From the NCBI RefSeq assembly GCF_024125425.1, contig NZ_JAMXWN010000001.1:62001-126000 (forward strand): a DNA stretch of 64,000 nt, given 5' to 3'. Of this stretch, positions 1-9,376 are shown in pieces. The translations under genes were made by a program, and so were the position numbers. The DNA is from Sporolactobacillus kofuensis. GTDB lineage: Bacteria; Bacillota; Bacilli; Bacillales; Sporolactobacillaceae. The notes below the pieces were generated by a model that ran no database searches, was not told where the DNA came from, and worked only from the letters and a program-made list of their open reading frames with translations. Position 1 is the stretch's first letter; each line of letters begins with the position of its first letter.

Positions 1-903
1 AATGAGACCGAACGGCGGATGCTGATTAATACAATTGGGCCTTTTTGGGATGCCAATGAAGTATGGATGATTACAGCGGGCGGCGCAATGTTTGCTGCGT
101 TTCCAGACTGGTACGCAACATTATTTAGCGGCTTTTACGTTCCACTCGTCGTTCTCTTACTGTTACTCATTGCACGCGGTACAGCTTTTGAATACAGAGC
201 AAAAGTTGAGCATCCAAAATGGTCGGGCACTTGGGACTGGGCAATCTTCATTGCCAGCCTGCTCTGTCCGTTCTTGTGGGGTGTTGTCTTCTCAACACTA
301 GTTTATGGATTGCCAATCGATAAAAATATGAATATGCACGCAACCTTTACGAGTATCGTTAATCCGTATTCGGTGCTTGGAGGACTATTGATTACCTTGC
401 TTTGTCTCTATCATGGACTTGTTTTCATCTGCTTGAGAACAACGGATGAGCTTAGAGAACGTGCGCGTGCCTTTGCCAAAAAAGTATTTTGGGTTCTGGC
501 AGTGGCAGCACTTGCTTTTGTTGCGGTTACTTATTTCGTAACGGATCTATTTGCAAAGCGTGGAGCATTTCTCTTTCCGATCTACACACTTGACGTGATC
601 ATATTGATTTTATCTGCATTATTCTTAGCGAAAAAACGAGACGGATGGGCATTTGGTATGAACGCAGGAGTGATCTTATTGACAATCAGCTCCTTGTTCA
701 TCGGATTGTTCCCAAGATTAATGATCAGTAATATTAAGCCTGCATTCGATTTAACTGTGTATAATTCTGCCTCGGGTTCCTATTCATTAACTGTGATGAC
801 CATTGTCGCGGTAACGTTGTTGCCTTTTGTGCTCGGGTACTCCATTTGGAGCTATTATGTATTTAGAAAAAGAGTTTCAAAAAAAGAACACTTGGAATAC
901 TGA
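1..903 (+). CDS. cydB: Cytochrome bd quinol oxidase subunit II, 5' end missing
   Basis: Subunit II of the membrane-bound cytochrome bd oxidase, which passes electrons from quinol to oxygen. The frame is open from base 1, so the first roughly 30 to 40 residues lie upstream of the window. The visible start carries the family signature around GPFWDANEVW and GGAMFAAFPDWYATL, followed by about seven hydrophobic membrane segments. It ends in a short basic tail. The cydDC genes follow after 29 bases in the same direction, so this is the end of a cydABCD operon with cydA outside the window. The methionine at 19 is internal to the family's conserved start and is unlikely to be the true start. Confidence 0.95.
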   Translation, partial: NETERRMLINTIGPFWDANEVWMITAGGAMFAAFPDWYATLFSGFYVPLVVLLLLLIARGTAFEYRAKVEHPKWSGTWDWAIFIASLLCPFLWGVVFSTLVYGLPIDKNMNMHATFTSIVNPYSVLGGLLITLLCLYHGLVFICLRTTDELRERARAFAKKVFWVLAVAALAFVAVTYFVTDLFAKRGAFLFPIYTLDVIILILSALFLAKKRDGWAFGMNAGVILLTISSLFIGLFPRLMISNIKPAFDLTVYNSASGSYSLTVMTIVAVTLLPFVLGYSIWSYYVFRKRVSKKEHLEY

Positions 904-932
904 GAGAAGAATGACCGAAAGGAAGTGAGTGC

Positions 933-2705
933 TTGGCCCTCGGAAAATTAGACGGGGTTTCGCCAAGCTTATCAATGGATCGGGAACTATTGTCTTATCG
1001 GGGTGCCAAGCCATTATTTGCCCTAACAGCCCTTTTGACTACGCTTCAAGGGTTATGCCTCATACTGCAAGCGATATTTTTAGGTCGGATGATTTCCGGC
1101 CTTTTTTCTGGGAAACAGATTGCGAGCGTAAGCTCCGATCTGCTCCTTTTTTTCATTGTTATGGTATGTAGATATTTTATGGTGTTTCTAATTAAAAGGG
1201 CTTGTTATAAATTTGCGGATCGCACCAGTGTTGAGCTGAGAAGGGCATTCCTGAAAAAGCTCTTCATCATTGGACCTCAATCAGCAAAGAGGGAAGGCAC
1301 TGGGGCGCTGGTATCACTTGCACTTGAAGGTGTGCTACAGGCACGAAGATATCTGGAATTGTTCATTCCAAAGATGGTTGCAAATGGAATTATTCCTGTA
1401 CTTATTCTGATCTATGTTTTCTGGACGGACCGGATGTCTGGGCTTATTCTTTTAATAACCATGCCGGTGTTAATCATTTTTATGATCTTATTGGGTCTTG
1501 CGGCTCAGAAGAAAATGGATGACCGTTGGGCATCATACCGCGTGTTATCAAATCATTTTATTGATTCTCTAAGGGGCTTGTCGACACTCTACTATTTAGG
1601 CATTAGTAAACTTCATATGCGGACGATTAATCGTGTCAGTGATAAATACCGCAGTATGACAATGGGTACGCTCCGACTCGCTTTTTTGTCTTCATTTGCA
1701 CTGGACTTCTTTACCATGCTTTCCATTGCTTTCGTTGCGGTAGCGCTCGGTATTCGCTTGGTGGACGGACATATTTTGCTAGAACCGGCACTTACTGTGC
1801 TGATCCTTGCACCTGAATACTTTTTACCTGTTCGTGAACTTGGGCAGGATTACCATGCCACGCTTGATGGGAAAGAAGCAACGAAGCAATTGAAGGATTA
1901 TACAAACCTTCCGACTGATTTGGAGAACATGTCAGAAGCTGATCATCAAAAAAGTCTTCGCTGGACTAAACATGCACTGTTGAAAATGCATGACGTTACA
2001 TTTCAGTACACAGATGCCGAGAAGACAACGCTTCGCGAGATAAATATGAACCTTAGAGGCCTTGAAAAAGTCGGGATTATCGGAGCCAGTGGTGCAGGGA
2101 AGTCAACGTTGATTGATTTGATCGGCGGCTTTATCTCAGCAAGTTCAGGAACAGTACAACTGAACGATCAAAACTTCGCGTTTTCAACACAGAGATGGCG
2201 TGAGCAAGTGACCTATATCCCTCAGCATCCCTATCTCTTTAGTGCAACAATCCGTGATAACATTGCCTTTTATAAACCGGATGCAACTGACCAACAAATT
2301 GCTCAAGCGGTCCAGGCGGCAGGGCTGAATGGTTTGATTGACCATTTGCCTGAAGGCATGGATGAACAGATTGGCAGCGGTGGACGGCAACTGAGTGGTG
2401 GACAAGAACAACGTGTGGCGTTAGCTAGAGCTTTTCTCTGTGATCGGCCAATTCTGTTGCTCGATGAACCCACAGCCCATCTGGATATTGAAACAGAGTA
2501 TGAACTGAAACAACCAATGCTTCAGCTCTTTGAGAATAAGCTTGTGATCTTTGCAACCCATCGGTTACATTGGATGGAACAAATGGACAGGATCGTGGTA
2601 CTTCACAATGGGAAAATCGCAGAGAGTGGTACTCAGGATGAATTGATCCGAAAAAAGGGTGCTTATTTCGATATGGTTTGTGCGCAATTGGAGGGACTCC
2701 TATGA
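933..2705 (+). CDS. cydD: Heterodimeric ABC exporter needed for cytochrome bd assembly, first half-transporter
   Basis: Half of the CydDC exporter, which moves thiols or heme-related compounds across the membrane and is needed to assemble cytochrome bd. The 590-residue protein has about six membrane helices in its first 310 residues, then an ATPase domain with Walker A IGASGAGKST, an LSGGQ-type signature and Walker B LLLDEPTAHLD. I chose the TTG start at 933 because AAAGGAAGTGA lies just upstream. The gene overlaps the next by the four bases ATGA, so the two are translationally coupled. In Bacillus this first gene is usually named cydC; the E. coli-style name is used here. Confidence 0.9.
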   Translation: MALGKLDGVSPSLSMDRELLSYRGAKPLFALTALLTTLQGLCLILQAIFLGRMISGLFSGKQIASVSSDLLLFFIVMVCRYFMVFLIKRACYKFADRTSVELRRAFLKKLFIIGPQSAKREGTGALVSLALEGVLQARRYLELFIPKMVANGIIPVLILIYVFWTDRMSGLILLITMPVLIIFMILLGLAAQKKMDDRWASYRVLSNHFIDSLRGLSTLYYLGISKLHMRTINRVSDKYRSMTMGTLRLAFLSSFALDFFTMLSIAFVAVALGIRLVDGHILLEPALTVLILAPEYFLPVRELGQDYHATLDGKEATKQLKDYTNLPTDLENMSEADHQKSLRWTKHALLKMHDVTFQYTDAEKTTLREINMNLRGLEKVGIIGASGAGKSTLIDLIGGFISASSGTVQLNDQNFAFSTQRWREQVTYIPQHPYLFSATIRDNIAFYKPDATDQQIAQAVQAAGLNGLIDHLPEGMDEQIGSGGRQLSGGQEQRVALARAFLCDRPILLLDEPTAHLDIETEYELKQPMLQLFENKLVIFATHRLHWMEQMDRIVVLHNGKIAESGTQDELIRKKGAYFDMVCAQLEGLL

Positions 2706-4468
2706 AGGAATGGCTTGTTCCATCTGTAAAACGACATTGGCGCGGATTGCTCTTGGCTGCGTTTTTAAGCTTAATGGCATTATTATGTGCCTCAGGATTA
2801 TTATTTACATCCGGATTCTTAATCTCAAAAGCTGCACTTCGGCCGGAAAATATCCTTATGATTTATGTTCCTATTGTCGGTGTGCGGACATTCGGGACGT
2901 TTCGAGCTGTATTTAATTACGCAGGGCGACTGGCAAGTCATAATACAATATTGCGGATATTATCAGAAATGCGGGCACACTTGTATGCCAAGCTTGAACC
3001 GTCCGCTCTTTTTATTCGCTCAAAATACAAAACGGGTAATATTTTGAGTGTGCTTTCTGAAGACATTGAGCATCTGCAAGACCTTTTTCTGCGGACAGTG
3101 CTTCCTGGCAGTATCGCCTTGGTTATTTACGGTTTATGGATTGCAGTACTCGGTATCTTTGATCGTTCCTTTGCTTTAATGATGGCACTTTATCTGTTGA
3201 TATTAACGATTATACTTCCCTTATTATCACTGGTTCAAATGAAGAACGATCATCGAAAAATTGCACAAAACCGGCATCAACTGTATGAACAATTGACCGA
3301 TGCAGTCCTTGGTTCTGCTGACTGGATGATGTCCGGAAGACAAGAGCGATTTCTTGATCGCTATGAGAAAATTGAAAAGAAGTCAAGATTAGCTGAGGCT
3401 AAGCTGGATGGATATCGGAAATGGCGCGATTTTATTGCACAGGGATTAATTGGTATTTGTGTGATGATTATGGTAATTTGGTCCGGGCATATGGTACAAA
3501 ACGGAGTGATGGATCACACGTTGATTGCTGCATTTGCTTTAGTTATTTTTTCTATTTCCGAGTCATTTGTTCCGCTTTCTGAAGCCGTTGAGCGTTTGCC
3601 ACAGTATCAACAATCACTGAATCGGCTCGAGCAGCTTGAGGACGTAGAGGATTCAACGCGTGAGCAGATAATAAATGAACAATGGAGAAATCAGGCTAAG
3701 TCAATTACTCTTGATGTGGACCATGTTTCCTTTAAATATTCCGAGACGGATGATTGGGCAGTTCATGATCTCACGTTAACGTTACCGCAAGGTGCTAAAT
3801 TAGCTGTCATTGGACGAAGTGGTGCGGGAAAATCGACGCTAGCACATTTAATCTATGGTGTACTCGAGCCAACCGATGGAACTGTTTCTTTGAATGGAAC
3901 TCCTGCACATCAAATGGGAGCGTATCGCTCCGCACAAATTTCTGTGCTTAGCCAGGATCCCCATTTATTTGATACCTCTGTGTTAAATAATTTAGCATTA
4001 GGCAGTCCTGATGCAACGTTTGATGAGATTGTTGCAGTAACAAAACAAGTGGGTTTGCATCAGTTAATTGAAAAATTACCAGAGGGGTACCACACACAAA
4101 TGCATGAAGCAGGTTCTATTTTTTCCGGTGGGGAACGAGAACGGCTTGCACTTGCACGTATATTGCTACGTGACACGCCCGTTGTTATTCTTGATGAGCC
4201 AACAGTGGGACTGGATCCGTTAACGGAACGTACACTTTTAGCAACTATTTTCACTACCCTGGAAGGAAAGACACTCATTTGGATTACGCATCATTTGATG
4301 GGTACGGAACAAATGGATAAAGTTATTTTTCTTGAGAACGGACGCGTGCATCTTCAAGGAACGCATGATCATCTCCTAATGGCATCGGAACGTTACAAGC
4401 ATTTATATGCTCTTGATGTTCCCCAGCATTTAAGACAGTTAGTACACGAGCAAAAAACCGAGGTTTAA
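2702..4468 (+). CDS. cydC: Heterodimeric ABC exporter needed for cytochrome bd assembly, second half-transporter
   Basis: Partner half-transporter of the preceding gene. The 588-residue protein has a membrane domain followed by an ATPase domain with Walker A IGRSGAGKST, signature FSGGERERLALAR and Walker B VVILDEPTVGLD. The ATG at 2702 is preferred over an in-frame ATG at 2678 because GGAGG precedes it at a proper distance and it forms an ATGA overlap with the upstream stop. A strong terminator follows, so this is the last gene of the cyd operon. Names of the two halves are swapped in Bacillus nomenclature. Confidence 0.9.
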   Translation: MKEWLVPSVKRHWRGLLLAAFLSLMALLCASGLLFTSGFLISKAALRPENILMIYVPIVGVRTFGTFRAVFNYAGRLASHNTILRILSEMRAHLYAKLEPSALFIRSKYKTGNILSVLSEDIEHLQDLFLRTVLPGSIALVIYGLWIAVLGIFDRSFALMMALYLLILTIILPLLSLVQMKNDHRKIAQNRHQLYEQLTDAVLGSADWMMSGRQERFLDRYEKIEKKSRLAEAKLDGYRKWRDFIAQGLIGICVMIMVIWSGHMVQNGVMDHTLIAAFALVIFSISESFVPLSEAVERLPQYQQSLNRLEQLEDVEDSTREQIINEQWRNQAKSITLDVDHVSFKYSETDDWAVHDLTLTLPQGAKLAVIGRSGAGKSTLAHLIYGVLEPTDGTVSLNGTPAHQMGAYRSAQISVLSQDPHLFDTSVLNNLALGSPDATFDEIVAVTKQVGLHQLIEKLPEGYHTQMHEAGSIFSGGERERLALARILLRDTPVVILDEPTVGLDPLTERTLLATIFTTLEGKTLIWITHHLMGTEQMDKVIFLENGRVHLQGTHDHLLMASERYKHLYALDVPQHLRQLVHEQKTEV

Positions 4469-4523
4469 AGGATTTTACGTATTCTTTGTAAATTTAGTCA
4501 GTACTTTTTATTCACGGAACACA

Positions 4524-4564
4524 AACAAAGAGAGAAACGCAATCGTAGCGTTTCTCTCTTTGTT
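4524..4564. terminator. Terminator hairpin between convergent cydC and the CorC-type gene
   Basis: A perfect 17-bp inverted repeat (arms 4524-4540 and 4548-4564, 7-base loop) lies between two convergent genes. The T content after the stem is modest on either strand, so it probably ends both transcripts by virtue of its long stem. Confidence 0.75.
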
Positions 4565-4585
4565 AGTTAAGAAAAAGTCTAGTAT

Positions 4586-5905
4586 TTATGATTCATACAA
4601 TGCTTTCATCTTTGTAATCATAATTTTTCGAATTTGATGTGCTTCCATTTCTGTGACCTCAAAGGTGACATGTTCGTAATTGAGCTTTGACCCTACCTTA
4701 ACATTGGGATCTTCTGCAAGCATCCATCCACCAATCGTATCAATACCTTCTTCTTCGATATCGATCTGAAACTGCTGGTTGACATGTGATATCAGTAATT
4801 TTCCATCGACAAGGGCTTTGTCAGGATCAATCCTTTTAATTAGGGGCTCTTCACCTTCGTCATACTCGTCACGAATCTCACCGACGATTTCTTCTAGAAT
4901 ATCTTCGACAGTGACAAGACCGGAAGTACCACCATATTCATCAGTAAGAATTGCCATGTGAATACTTTCTTTTTGCATCTTCTCAAGAAGTGTTCTGACA
5001 GGTGTCGTTTCAAGTACGGAGAGTATCGGACGTATATAATGTTCCAATGCCTGAAGTTCATCATTCAGTACATCAGTAAACATGTCTTTGATATTAATCA
5101 TACCGATGACATGATCTTTGTCCTCTTCGACGATCGGAAATCGCGTGAATTTCTCGTTATGAAGAGTCTGAAGTGATTCTTCAAACGGATCTTCTTTGTA
5201 GATACAAATAATTTCCGTTCGCGGTACCATAATTTCCCTGGCTGTCCGCTCATCAAAGTCAAAAATACGTGTCATATAACGCAGCTCGCCTTGGCTGATT
5301 TCACCACTTTTAAAACTATCAGTTAAAGTCAGCCTTAGTTCCCCTTCCGTTAGCGCAGTTTCGTGGTTTTCATCAGGTTTCATTCCAATCATGCGAATGA
5401 CCCCATTCGATAACGCATTAAGAAGCCACACGAAAGGAAAAAGTAAGCGATGAACCCATATGAGAGGGAAAGCGATTGCTAAGGTGATCTGTTCTGCTCT
5501 TTGAATGGCGATACCTTTAGGTGCCAATTCACCGAGAACGACACTTGCAAAAGTGATGAGGATAAATCCTGTGATCACAGAAAGTGTGTGAATCATGGCA
5601 CTATTTAATCCGAGCCATTGGAACACAGGATTGAAGAGATGGGCAACAGCAGGTTCGCCGATCCATCCAAGAACGAGCGCTGTTACTGAAATTCCAAGCT
5701 GAGTGGTTGATAAATATGAATTAAGGTCATCAACGATTTTCTTGGAAGCGGCAGCACGTTTATTTCCAAGCTTAATTAGTTCATTCAAACGGGTCGTACG
5801 TATTTTTACAATCGCAAATTCAGCGGCAACAAAAAAGGCCGTTAAAAAGATTAAAAATATGACGATTGCTAAACCAATGGTTTCGTCCAAATGAGTCCTG
5901 AGCAT
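4586..5905 (-). CDS. HlyC/CorC family membrane protein with CBS domains
   Basis: Membrane protein of the CNNM/CorC group (often called hemolysin family, Bacillus YugS/YrkA-like), proposed to act in divalent cation export or homeostasis. Order of domains: an N-terminal CNNM membrane domain of about 200 residues beginning with a helix that contains FFVAAEFAIVK, then two CBS motifs (around MVPRTEI and LTDEYGGTSGLVTVEDILEEIVG), then a C-terminal transporter-associated domain. I start it at ATG 5905, the usual family start. A GGAGGTGAC motif lies upstream but about 18 bases away, which is long, so the start is not certain. The open frame extends upstream to 6073 without family similarity. Confidence 0.85.
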   Translation of the reverse strand: MLRTHLDETIGLAIVIFLIFLTAFFVAAEFAIVKIRTTRLNELIKLGNKRAAASKKIVDDLNSYLSTTQLGISVTALVLGWIGEPAVAHLFNPVFQWLGLNSAMIHTLSVITGFILITFASVVLGELAPKGIAIQRAEQITLAIAFPLIWVHRLLFPFVWLLNALSNGVIRMIGMKPDENHETALTEGELRLTLTDSFKSGEISQGELRYMTRIFDFDERTAREIMVPRTEIICIYKEDPFEESLQTLHNEKFTRFPIVEEDKDHVIGMINIKDMFTDVLNDELQALEHYIRPILSVLETTPVRTLLEKMQKESIHMAILTDEYGGTSGLVTVEDILEEIVGEIRDEYDEGEEPLIKRIDPDKALVDGKLLISHVNQQFQIDIEEEGIDTIGGWMLAEDPNVKVGSKLNYEHVTFEVTEMEAHQIRKIMITKMKALYES

Positions 5906-6041
5906 TGCATCAAATGCCCAGGTGTCACCTCCACATGTGTAATTAAGTAATCTACACTTATTATACACGAATGCCATTGCTTTTTGAAACTGGATGCAGA
6001 AGGATGACAAAACCTGTTCTTTTTCGATTATAGTAAACAAA

Positions 6042-6075
6042 AAATGTCTGGTGGATGTTCTCCAACCAGACATTT
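6042..6075 (-). terminator. Terminator of the yjcZ-type gene
   Basis: On the minus strand an 11-bp stem (AAATGTCTGGT pairing with ACCAGACATTT) is followed by a run of T, directly after the YjcZ-type gene. It isolates that gene from the CorC-type gene downstream. Confidence 0.8.
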
Positions 6076-6090
6076 CATGCTTAATTTACG

Positions 6091-6273
6091 TTATGAGCAA
6101 AAAGCAGCGCCAACAATAATTAATAAGATGAACAAAACAACGATCAGCGCAAATCCAGTACCACAAGAAACGCCGCCTACCGGGTAAGAAGGGTAGCCAC
6201 CGCACCCGCAGCCTTCACTAGCACCGCCATATGGAGCATTGGACGGATATCCGCCTAAACCAAAGTTGCCCAT
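6091..6273 (-). CDS. YjcZ family small sporulation-associated membrane peptide
   Basis: A 60-residue protein: the first 40 residues are rich in Gly, Tyr, Pro, Ser and Cys, and the last 20 form a hydrophobic helix containing GFALIVVLFILLIIVG, the hallmark of the YjcZ family of spore-forming Bacillales. Members are expressed in sporulation and lie in or on the spore; biochemical function is unknown. AAAGGAGTGA precedes the ATG. It is a single-gene unit with its own terminator. The Cys-rich GCGCGG stretch could allow cross-linking in the coat, which is inference. Confidence 0.88.
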   Translation of the reverse strand: MGNFGLGGYPSNAPYGGASEGCGCGGYPSYPVGGVSCGTGFALIVVLFILLIIVGAAFCS

Positions 6274-6318
6274 TCAAGTCACTCCTTTATCACGAGATAT
6301 GATATTCTATGTTGCCTC

Positions 6319-6522
6319 ATGACAATTGGCGATGAATTAAACGCCCAATCATTAATCTCTGCTGTTTCGAGAGAGATCAGAAGAGGTCTGCTAACACGAG
6401 ATGCATTGGATCAGATTCTTGAACGAAATCCAGATGTAACAAATCAACTACTTGACATCAATGCACAATTCCACCACTCTTGGAATAGAGACTACGACTT
6501 GGAGGATGTAATCGATGGGTAA
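6319..6522 (+). CDS. Small protein of unknown function, upstream partner of the Nudix-like gene
   Basis: A 67-residue, largely helical, acidic-ended protein that I do not recognise. There is no Shine-Dalgarno motif before the ATG at 6319. A TATGAT box lies 16 bases upstream, which would give a very short or absent leader, so leaderless translation is possible. It overlaps the Nudix-like gene by 8 bases, and that gene's ribosome site (GGAGG) lies inside this one, which argues that both are real and coupled. It may be a partner or regulator of the downstream protein. No membrane segment or signal peptide is visible. Confidence 0.6.
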   Translation: MTIGDELNAQSLISAVSREIRRGLLTRDALDQILERNPDVTNQLLDINAQFHHSWNRDYDLEDVIDG

Positions 6523-7150
6523 AATGGATGAACAAATTATTGTGGTAAATAGAGCGAGCCTATTTGGTGAAGGTGCAGATGATCTAACCTTTCAGGGCAC
6601 TGAGCAGGAAAAAGAGCATATCGTGAAACTGGAGAAAAGAATAGCAGAGCACTATAAAGTAATGCGACGAGGGGATGCTGAAGAGAATCCTTTGTATAAA
6701 CAGCCCATTCCCTATGCCGTACTTAAGAAGGGCAACCTCTACTTTACATACAGACGTTTGGGCGGAGGAGGAGAGTCACGTCTTTACGGCAAGCTTTCCA
6801 TCGGCGTTGGTGGTCATATGAATGCTGTGACCAACGCGACAAATTTTAAGGAAGTCTTGCAAACGAATCTAAATCGAGAGATAAATGAAGAATTACGCAT
6901 CGAAAATGCTGGGGATCTTGATATTCAAACGATAGGATTAATCAATGATGACGACACAGAGGTGGGCCATGTACATATTGGTGTACTGATCGCTATAAAA
7001 TTACCGGACGATGCTTTTGTTACCGTTCGTGAAGAAGACAAGCTTGAGGGCAGCTGGCGTTCACTAAATGAATTACGTACACCTGATGTGTATTCTCGAA
7101 TGGAAAGCTGGTCGGCATTGGCCATTGATGCACTAAATCGTGACGAATGA
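6515..7150 (+). CDS. Nudix (MutT)-like predicted phosphohydrolase with an enlarged Nudix box
   Basis: A 211-residue protein with a C-terminal Nudix fold. The core GGH (near residue 98) is followed by E-x7-RE-I-x-EE (EVLQTNLNREINEEL), matching the second half of the Nudix box. The spacing between the leading glycine and first glutamate is about 13 residues instead of 5. This fits the group annotated as predicted MutT-family phosphoesterase (COG4112). The substrate cannot be told from sequence. GGAGG lies 9 bases before ATG 6515. The gene overlaps the preceding 67-residue gene by 8 bases. Confidence 0.78.
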   Translation: MGKMDEQIIVVNRASLFGEGADDLTFQGTEQEKEHIVKLEKRIAEHYKVMRRGDAEENPLYKQPIPYAVLKKGNLYFTYRRLGGGGESRLYGKLSIGVGGHMNAVTNATNFKEVLQTNLNREINEELRIENAGDLDIQTIGLINDDDTEVGHVHIGVLIAIKLPDDAFVTVREEDKLEGSWRSLNELRTPDVYSRMESWSALAIDALNRDE

Positions 7151-7248
7151 TCGTCTGGTCTCATGATGTGAAAAGATTTTCATTTTACAACTCAATATAG
7201 GGCGTTAAGCTATACTACTAGTGATCTGTAGATCATGGGACTATGTAA

Positions 7249-8262
7249 ATGATTAAAGCTATGCGCATGGAAAGTTGGCAGAGAATCATGAATGAGAAAA
7301 CACTGCTGGGTATTATCGTCCCTTGTTACAATGAAGAAGCCGTTTTGCCGGAAACCTTCAAAGTATTGACCCATGTACTTGAAAATTTAGTAGATGAACA
7401 AAAGATTGATCAACGAAGTTTTATCCTGTTTGTTGATGACGGAAGTGCAGACACTACTTGGTTACTTATTGAACAAAAAGCTGAGAAAACCGCAAGGATC
7501 AAAGGATTAAAATTAAGCAGAAACTTTGGTCATCAAAATGCGCTCATTGCAGGAATGGAGACGATAAGCCGAAGTACTGATTGTATTATCACCATCGATG
7601 CAGATCTTCAGGATGACGCGAATGTAATTCCAGAGTTTATTGATCGATTTTATGAAGGTTGCGATGTTGTATACGGTGTTAGAAGAAGTCGAGACGAGGA
7701 CACGATTTTCAAGAAACAGAGTGCAATGGCTTTTTATCGGCTCATGGGCAAACTTGGTGTTCAATTGGTACCTAACCATGCGGATTTTCGATTGCTGAGT
7801 CAACGGGCTGTATTGGAGTTAATGAAATATCGAGAAGAAAATTTATTTTTACGTGGCATTATTCCAATGCTTGGCTATCCATCTGCTAAGGTCTACTATG
7901 ACAGGCAGAAACGTTATGCAGGAGAATCCAAATATCCATTAAAGAAAATGCTTGCCTTTGCAGCAGATGGTATCACCTCCTTTAGTATTGTTCCGATCAA
8001 AGTAGTGATGAGTATTGGATTTCTTCTCGTTTTGATCGGTGCTGGTATTGCAGTCTATGCACTTATTGTCTGGCTTTTGGATCATACGATTAGTGGATGG
8101 ACATCACTTATATTGTCGATATGGCTGGTTGGCGGTATGCAATTAATCGCGATTGGTGTAATTGGCGAATACATTGGGAAGATTTTTAATGAAACGAAGA
8201 AAAGGCCACGATACACTATTGAAACAGCTACGTATAAAACGAGGCAGGAAAAGGATTCGTGA
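7249..8262 (+). CDS. Family 2 glycosyltransferase, polyprenyl-phosphate sugar transferase type
   Basis: Membrane-anchored GT2 enzyme of the GtrB/CsbB/YkcC type, which loads a sugar onto undecaprenyl phosphate. The catalytic domain starts at IIVPCYNEE and carries the DDGS motif, DADLQDD (metal-binding DxD) and the later RxxKxxW-like region. Two C-terminal hydrophobic helices anchor it. The GtrA-type gene follows after 4 bases; the pair is the usual loading enzyme and flippase for sugar modification of teichoic acids, in keeping with the tag genes downstream. Start is uncertain: ATG 7249 is given, but ATG 7288 gives the usual family N-terminus. Confidence 0.88.
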   Translation: MIKAMRMESWQRIMNEKTLLGIIVPCYNEEAVLPETFKVLTHVLENLVDEQKIDQRSFILFVDDGSADTTWLLIEQKAEKTARIKGLKLSRNFGHQNALIAGMETISRSTDCIITIDADLQDDANVIPEFIDRFYEGCDVVYGVRRSRDEDTIFKKQSAMAFYRLMGKLGVQLVPNHADFRLLSQRAVLELMKYREENLFLRGIIPMLGYPSAKVYYDRQKRYAGESKYPLKKMLAFAADGITSFSIVPIKVVMSIGFLLVLIGAGIAVYALIVWLLDHTISGWTSLILSIWLVGGMQLIAIGVIGEYIGKIFNETKKRPRYTIETATYKTRQEKDS

Positions 8263-8266
8263 ACTC

Positions 8267-8698
8267 ATGAATGATCAAAGTCAATCGAAAGTAAATAAAA
8301 AGCAACCCATGACAACTGCTGAAATGAAGTGGAACTGGTTAAAACAAGCTGTTCTTTTCGGCTTTGTTGGTGTCAGTAATACGGCTGTAGATTTTGTAGT
8401 TTTTTTTCTACTTACCCATTACATGTTTGTATTTTATGCAGTTGCACAAGTGATCTCTTATGGCGCAGGGATGCTGAATAGCTATCTATGGAATTCGAAA
8501 GTAACTTTTTCCAATTCAGAACATTCATCGTCACGGGTTGTTCGTTTTATTTTGTTAAATGTTGCTGTATTAGGTGTTACTTTAATTGCAATGCATAATA
8601 TGCTATTTTTACCGCTGTATCTGGATAAATTGTTAAGCACAGCAATTGGTCTTATTCTTAATTTTATTTTGAGCAAATTATGGGTATTTAAAGCATAA
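8267..8698 (+). CDS. GtrA family membrane protein, putative polyprenyl-phosphate-sugar flippase
   Basis: A 143-residue protein with four membrane helices typical of the GtrA family (VGVSNTAVDFVVFFLLTH, LNSYLWNSKVTF, C-terminal NFILSKLWVF). GtrA proteins are thought to flip the sugar-loaded lipid made by the adjacent GT2 enzyme to the outer face, for glycosylation of wall polymers. ATG 8267 is chosen because an AAAAGGA motif precedes it and it sits 4 bases after the GT2 stop. Upstream in-frame ATGs lie inside the GT2 gene. Confidence 0.88.
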   Translation: MNDQSQSKVNKKQPMTTAEMKWNWLKQAVLFGFVGVSNTAVDFVVFFLLTHYMFVFYAVAQVISYGAGMLNSYLWNSKVTFSNSEHSSSRVVRFILLNVAVLGVTLIAMHNMLFLPLYLDKLLSTAIGLILNFILSKLWVFKA

Positions 8699-8749
8699 GT
8701 CGCAAATATCAGAATGTACTGACAAGTGTAGTGGAATGCTTATCATTTA

Positions 8750-8778
8750 TTGACAACTGAGGGTGCAAAATGTAGAAT
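8750..8778 (+). promoter_or_regulatory. Sigma-A type promoter for the tag operon
   Basis: TTGACA (8750-8755), 17-base spacer, TAGAAT (8773-8778), about 200 bases before tagD. A second, weaker pair (TTGTGC, 17 bases, TATAAT ending near 8827) lies just downstream. Either would give a long leader of 150 to 190 bases before tagD. Confidence 0.6.
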
Positions 8779-8977
8779 GCTTGTATTCATATGTGCATTT
8801 GTGCTCAATTCTATTTAGAATTATAATAAGCAAGAGTCTGATTGATTAATCGTGCTACACTTTACTAATTGTGAGAGCTGAGTTTGGACAAAATAGAGTA
8901 GACGCCTTGATGAATGAGATCAAAGAAACAGTTCATGCATGGCTTGTATGATGTGAATTAAAGGAGAGAAGATTGAA

Positions 8978-9376
8978 ATGAAAAGAGTTTTAACGTATGG
9001 AACGTTCGACTTGTTACATTATGGACATATTAATTTGTTAAGACGTGCAAAAGAACTGGGTGATTATCTCATTGTTGGCCTTTCAACAGATGAATTTAAC
9101 GCCATTAAGCACAAAGAAGCATACCACAGTTATGAGAATCGCAAATTGATCCTTGAAGCGATTCGTTATGTTGATGAAGTCATTCCTGAAAAGGATTGGA
9201 ATCAAAAAATATCCGATGTGAAAGATAATCACGTGGACACGTTTGTCATGGGTGATGATTGGAAAGGGAAATTCGATTTCCTTAAAGATTATTGTGAAGT
9301 AGTGTATCTCCCGCGGACTGTTGGCATTTCGACAACGAAGATAAAACATGATCTTTTCTCAGTAAAAAATGGTTAA
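8978..9376 (+). CDS. tagD: Glycerol-3-phosphate cytidylyltransferase
   Basis: Makes CDP-glycerol from CTP and sn-glycerol 3-phosphate, the activated monomer for wall teichoic acid. The 132-residue protein is full length for TagD. It has the nucleotidyltransferase signature GTFDLLHYGHINLLRRAK near the start and the C-terminal RTVGISTTKIK motif (RTxGISTT). AAAGGAGAGA precedes the ATG. It overlaps tagB by 8 bases and forms a tagD-tagB-tagF operon that makes the chain from monomer to polymer. Confidence 0.95.
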   Translation: MKRVLTYGTFDLLHYGHINLLRRAKELGDYLIVGLSTDEFNAIKHKEAYHSYENRKLILEAIRYVDEVIPEKDWNQKISDVKDNHVDTFVMGDDWKGKFDFLKDYCEVVYLPRTVGISTTKIKHDLFSVKNG

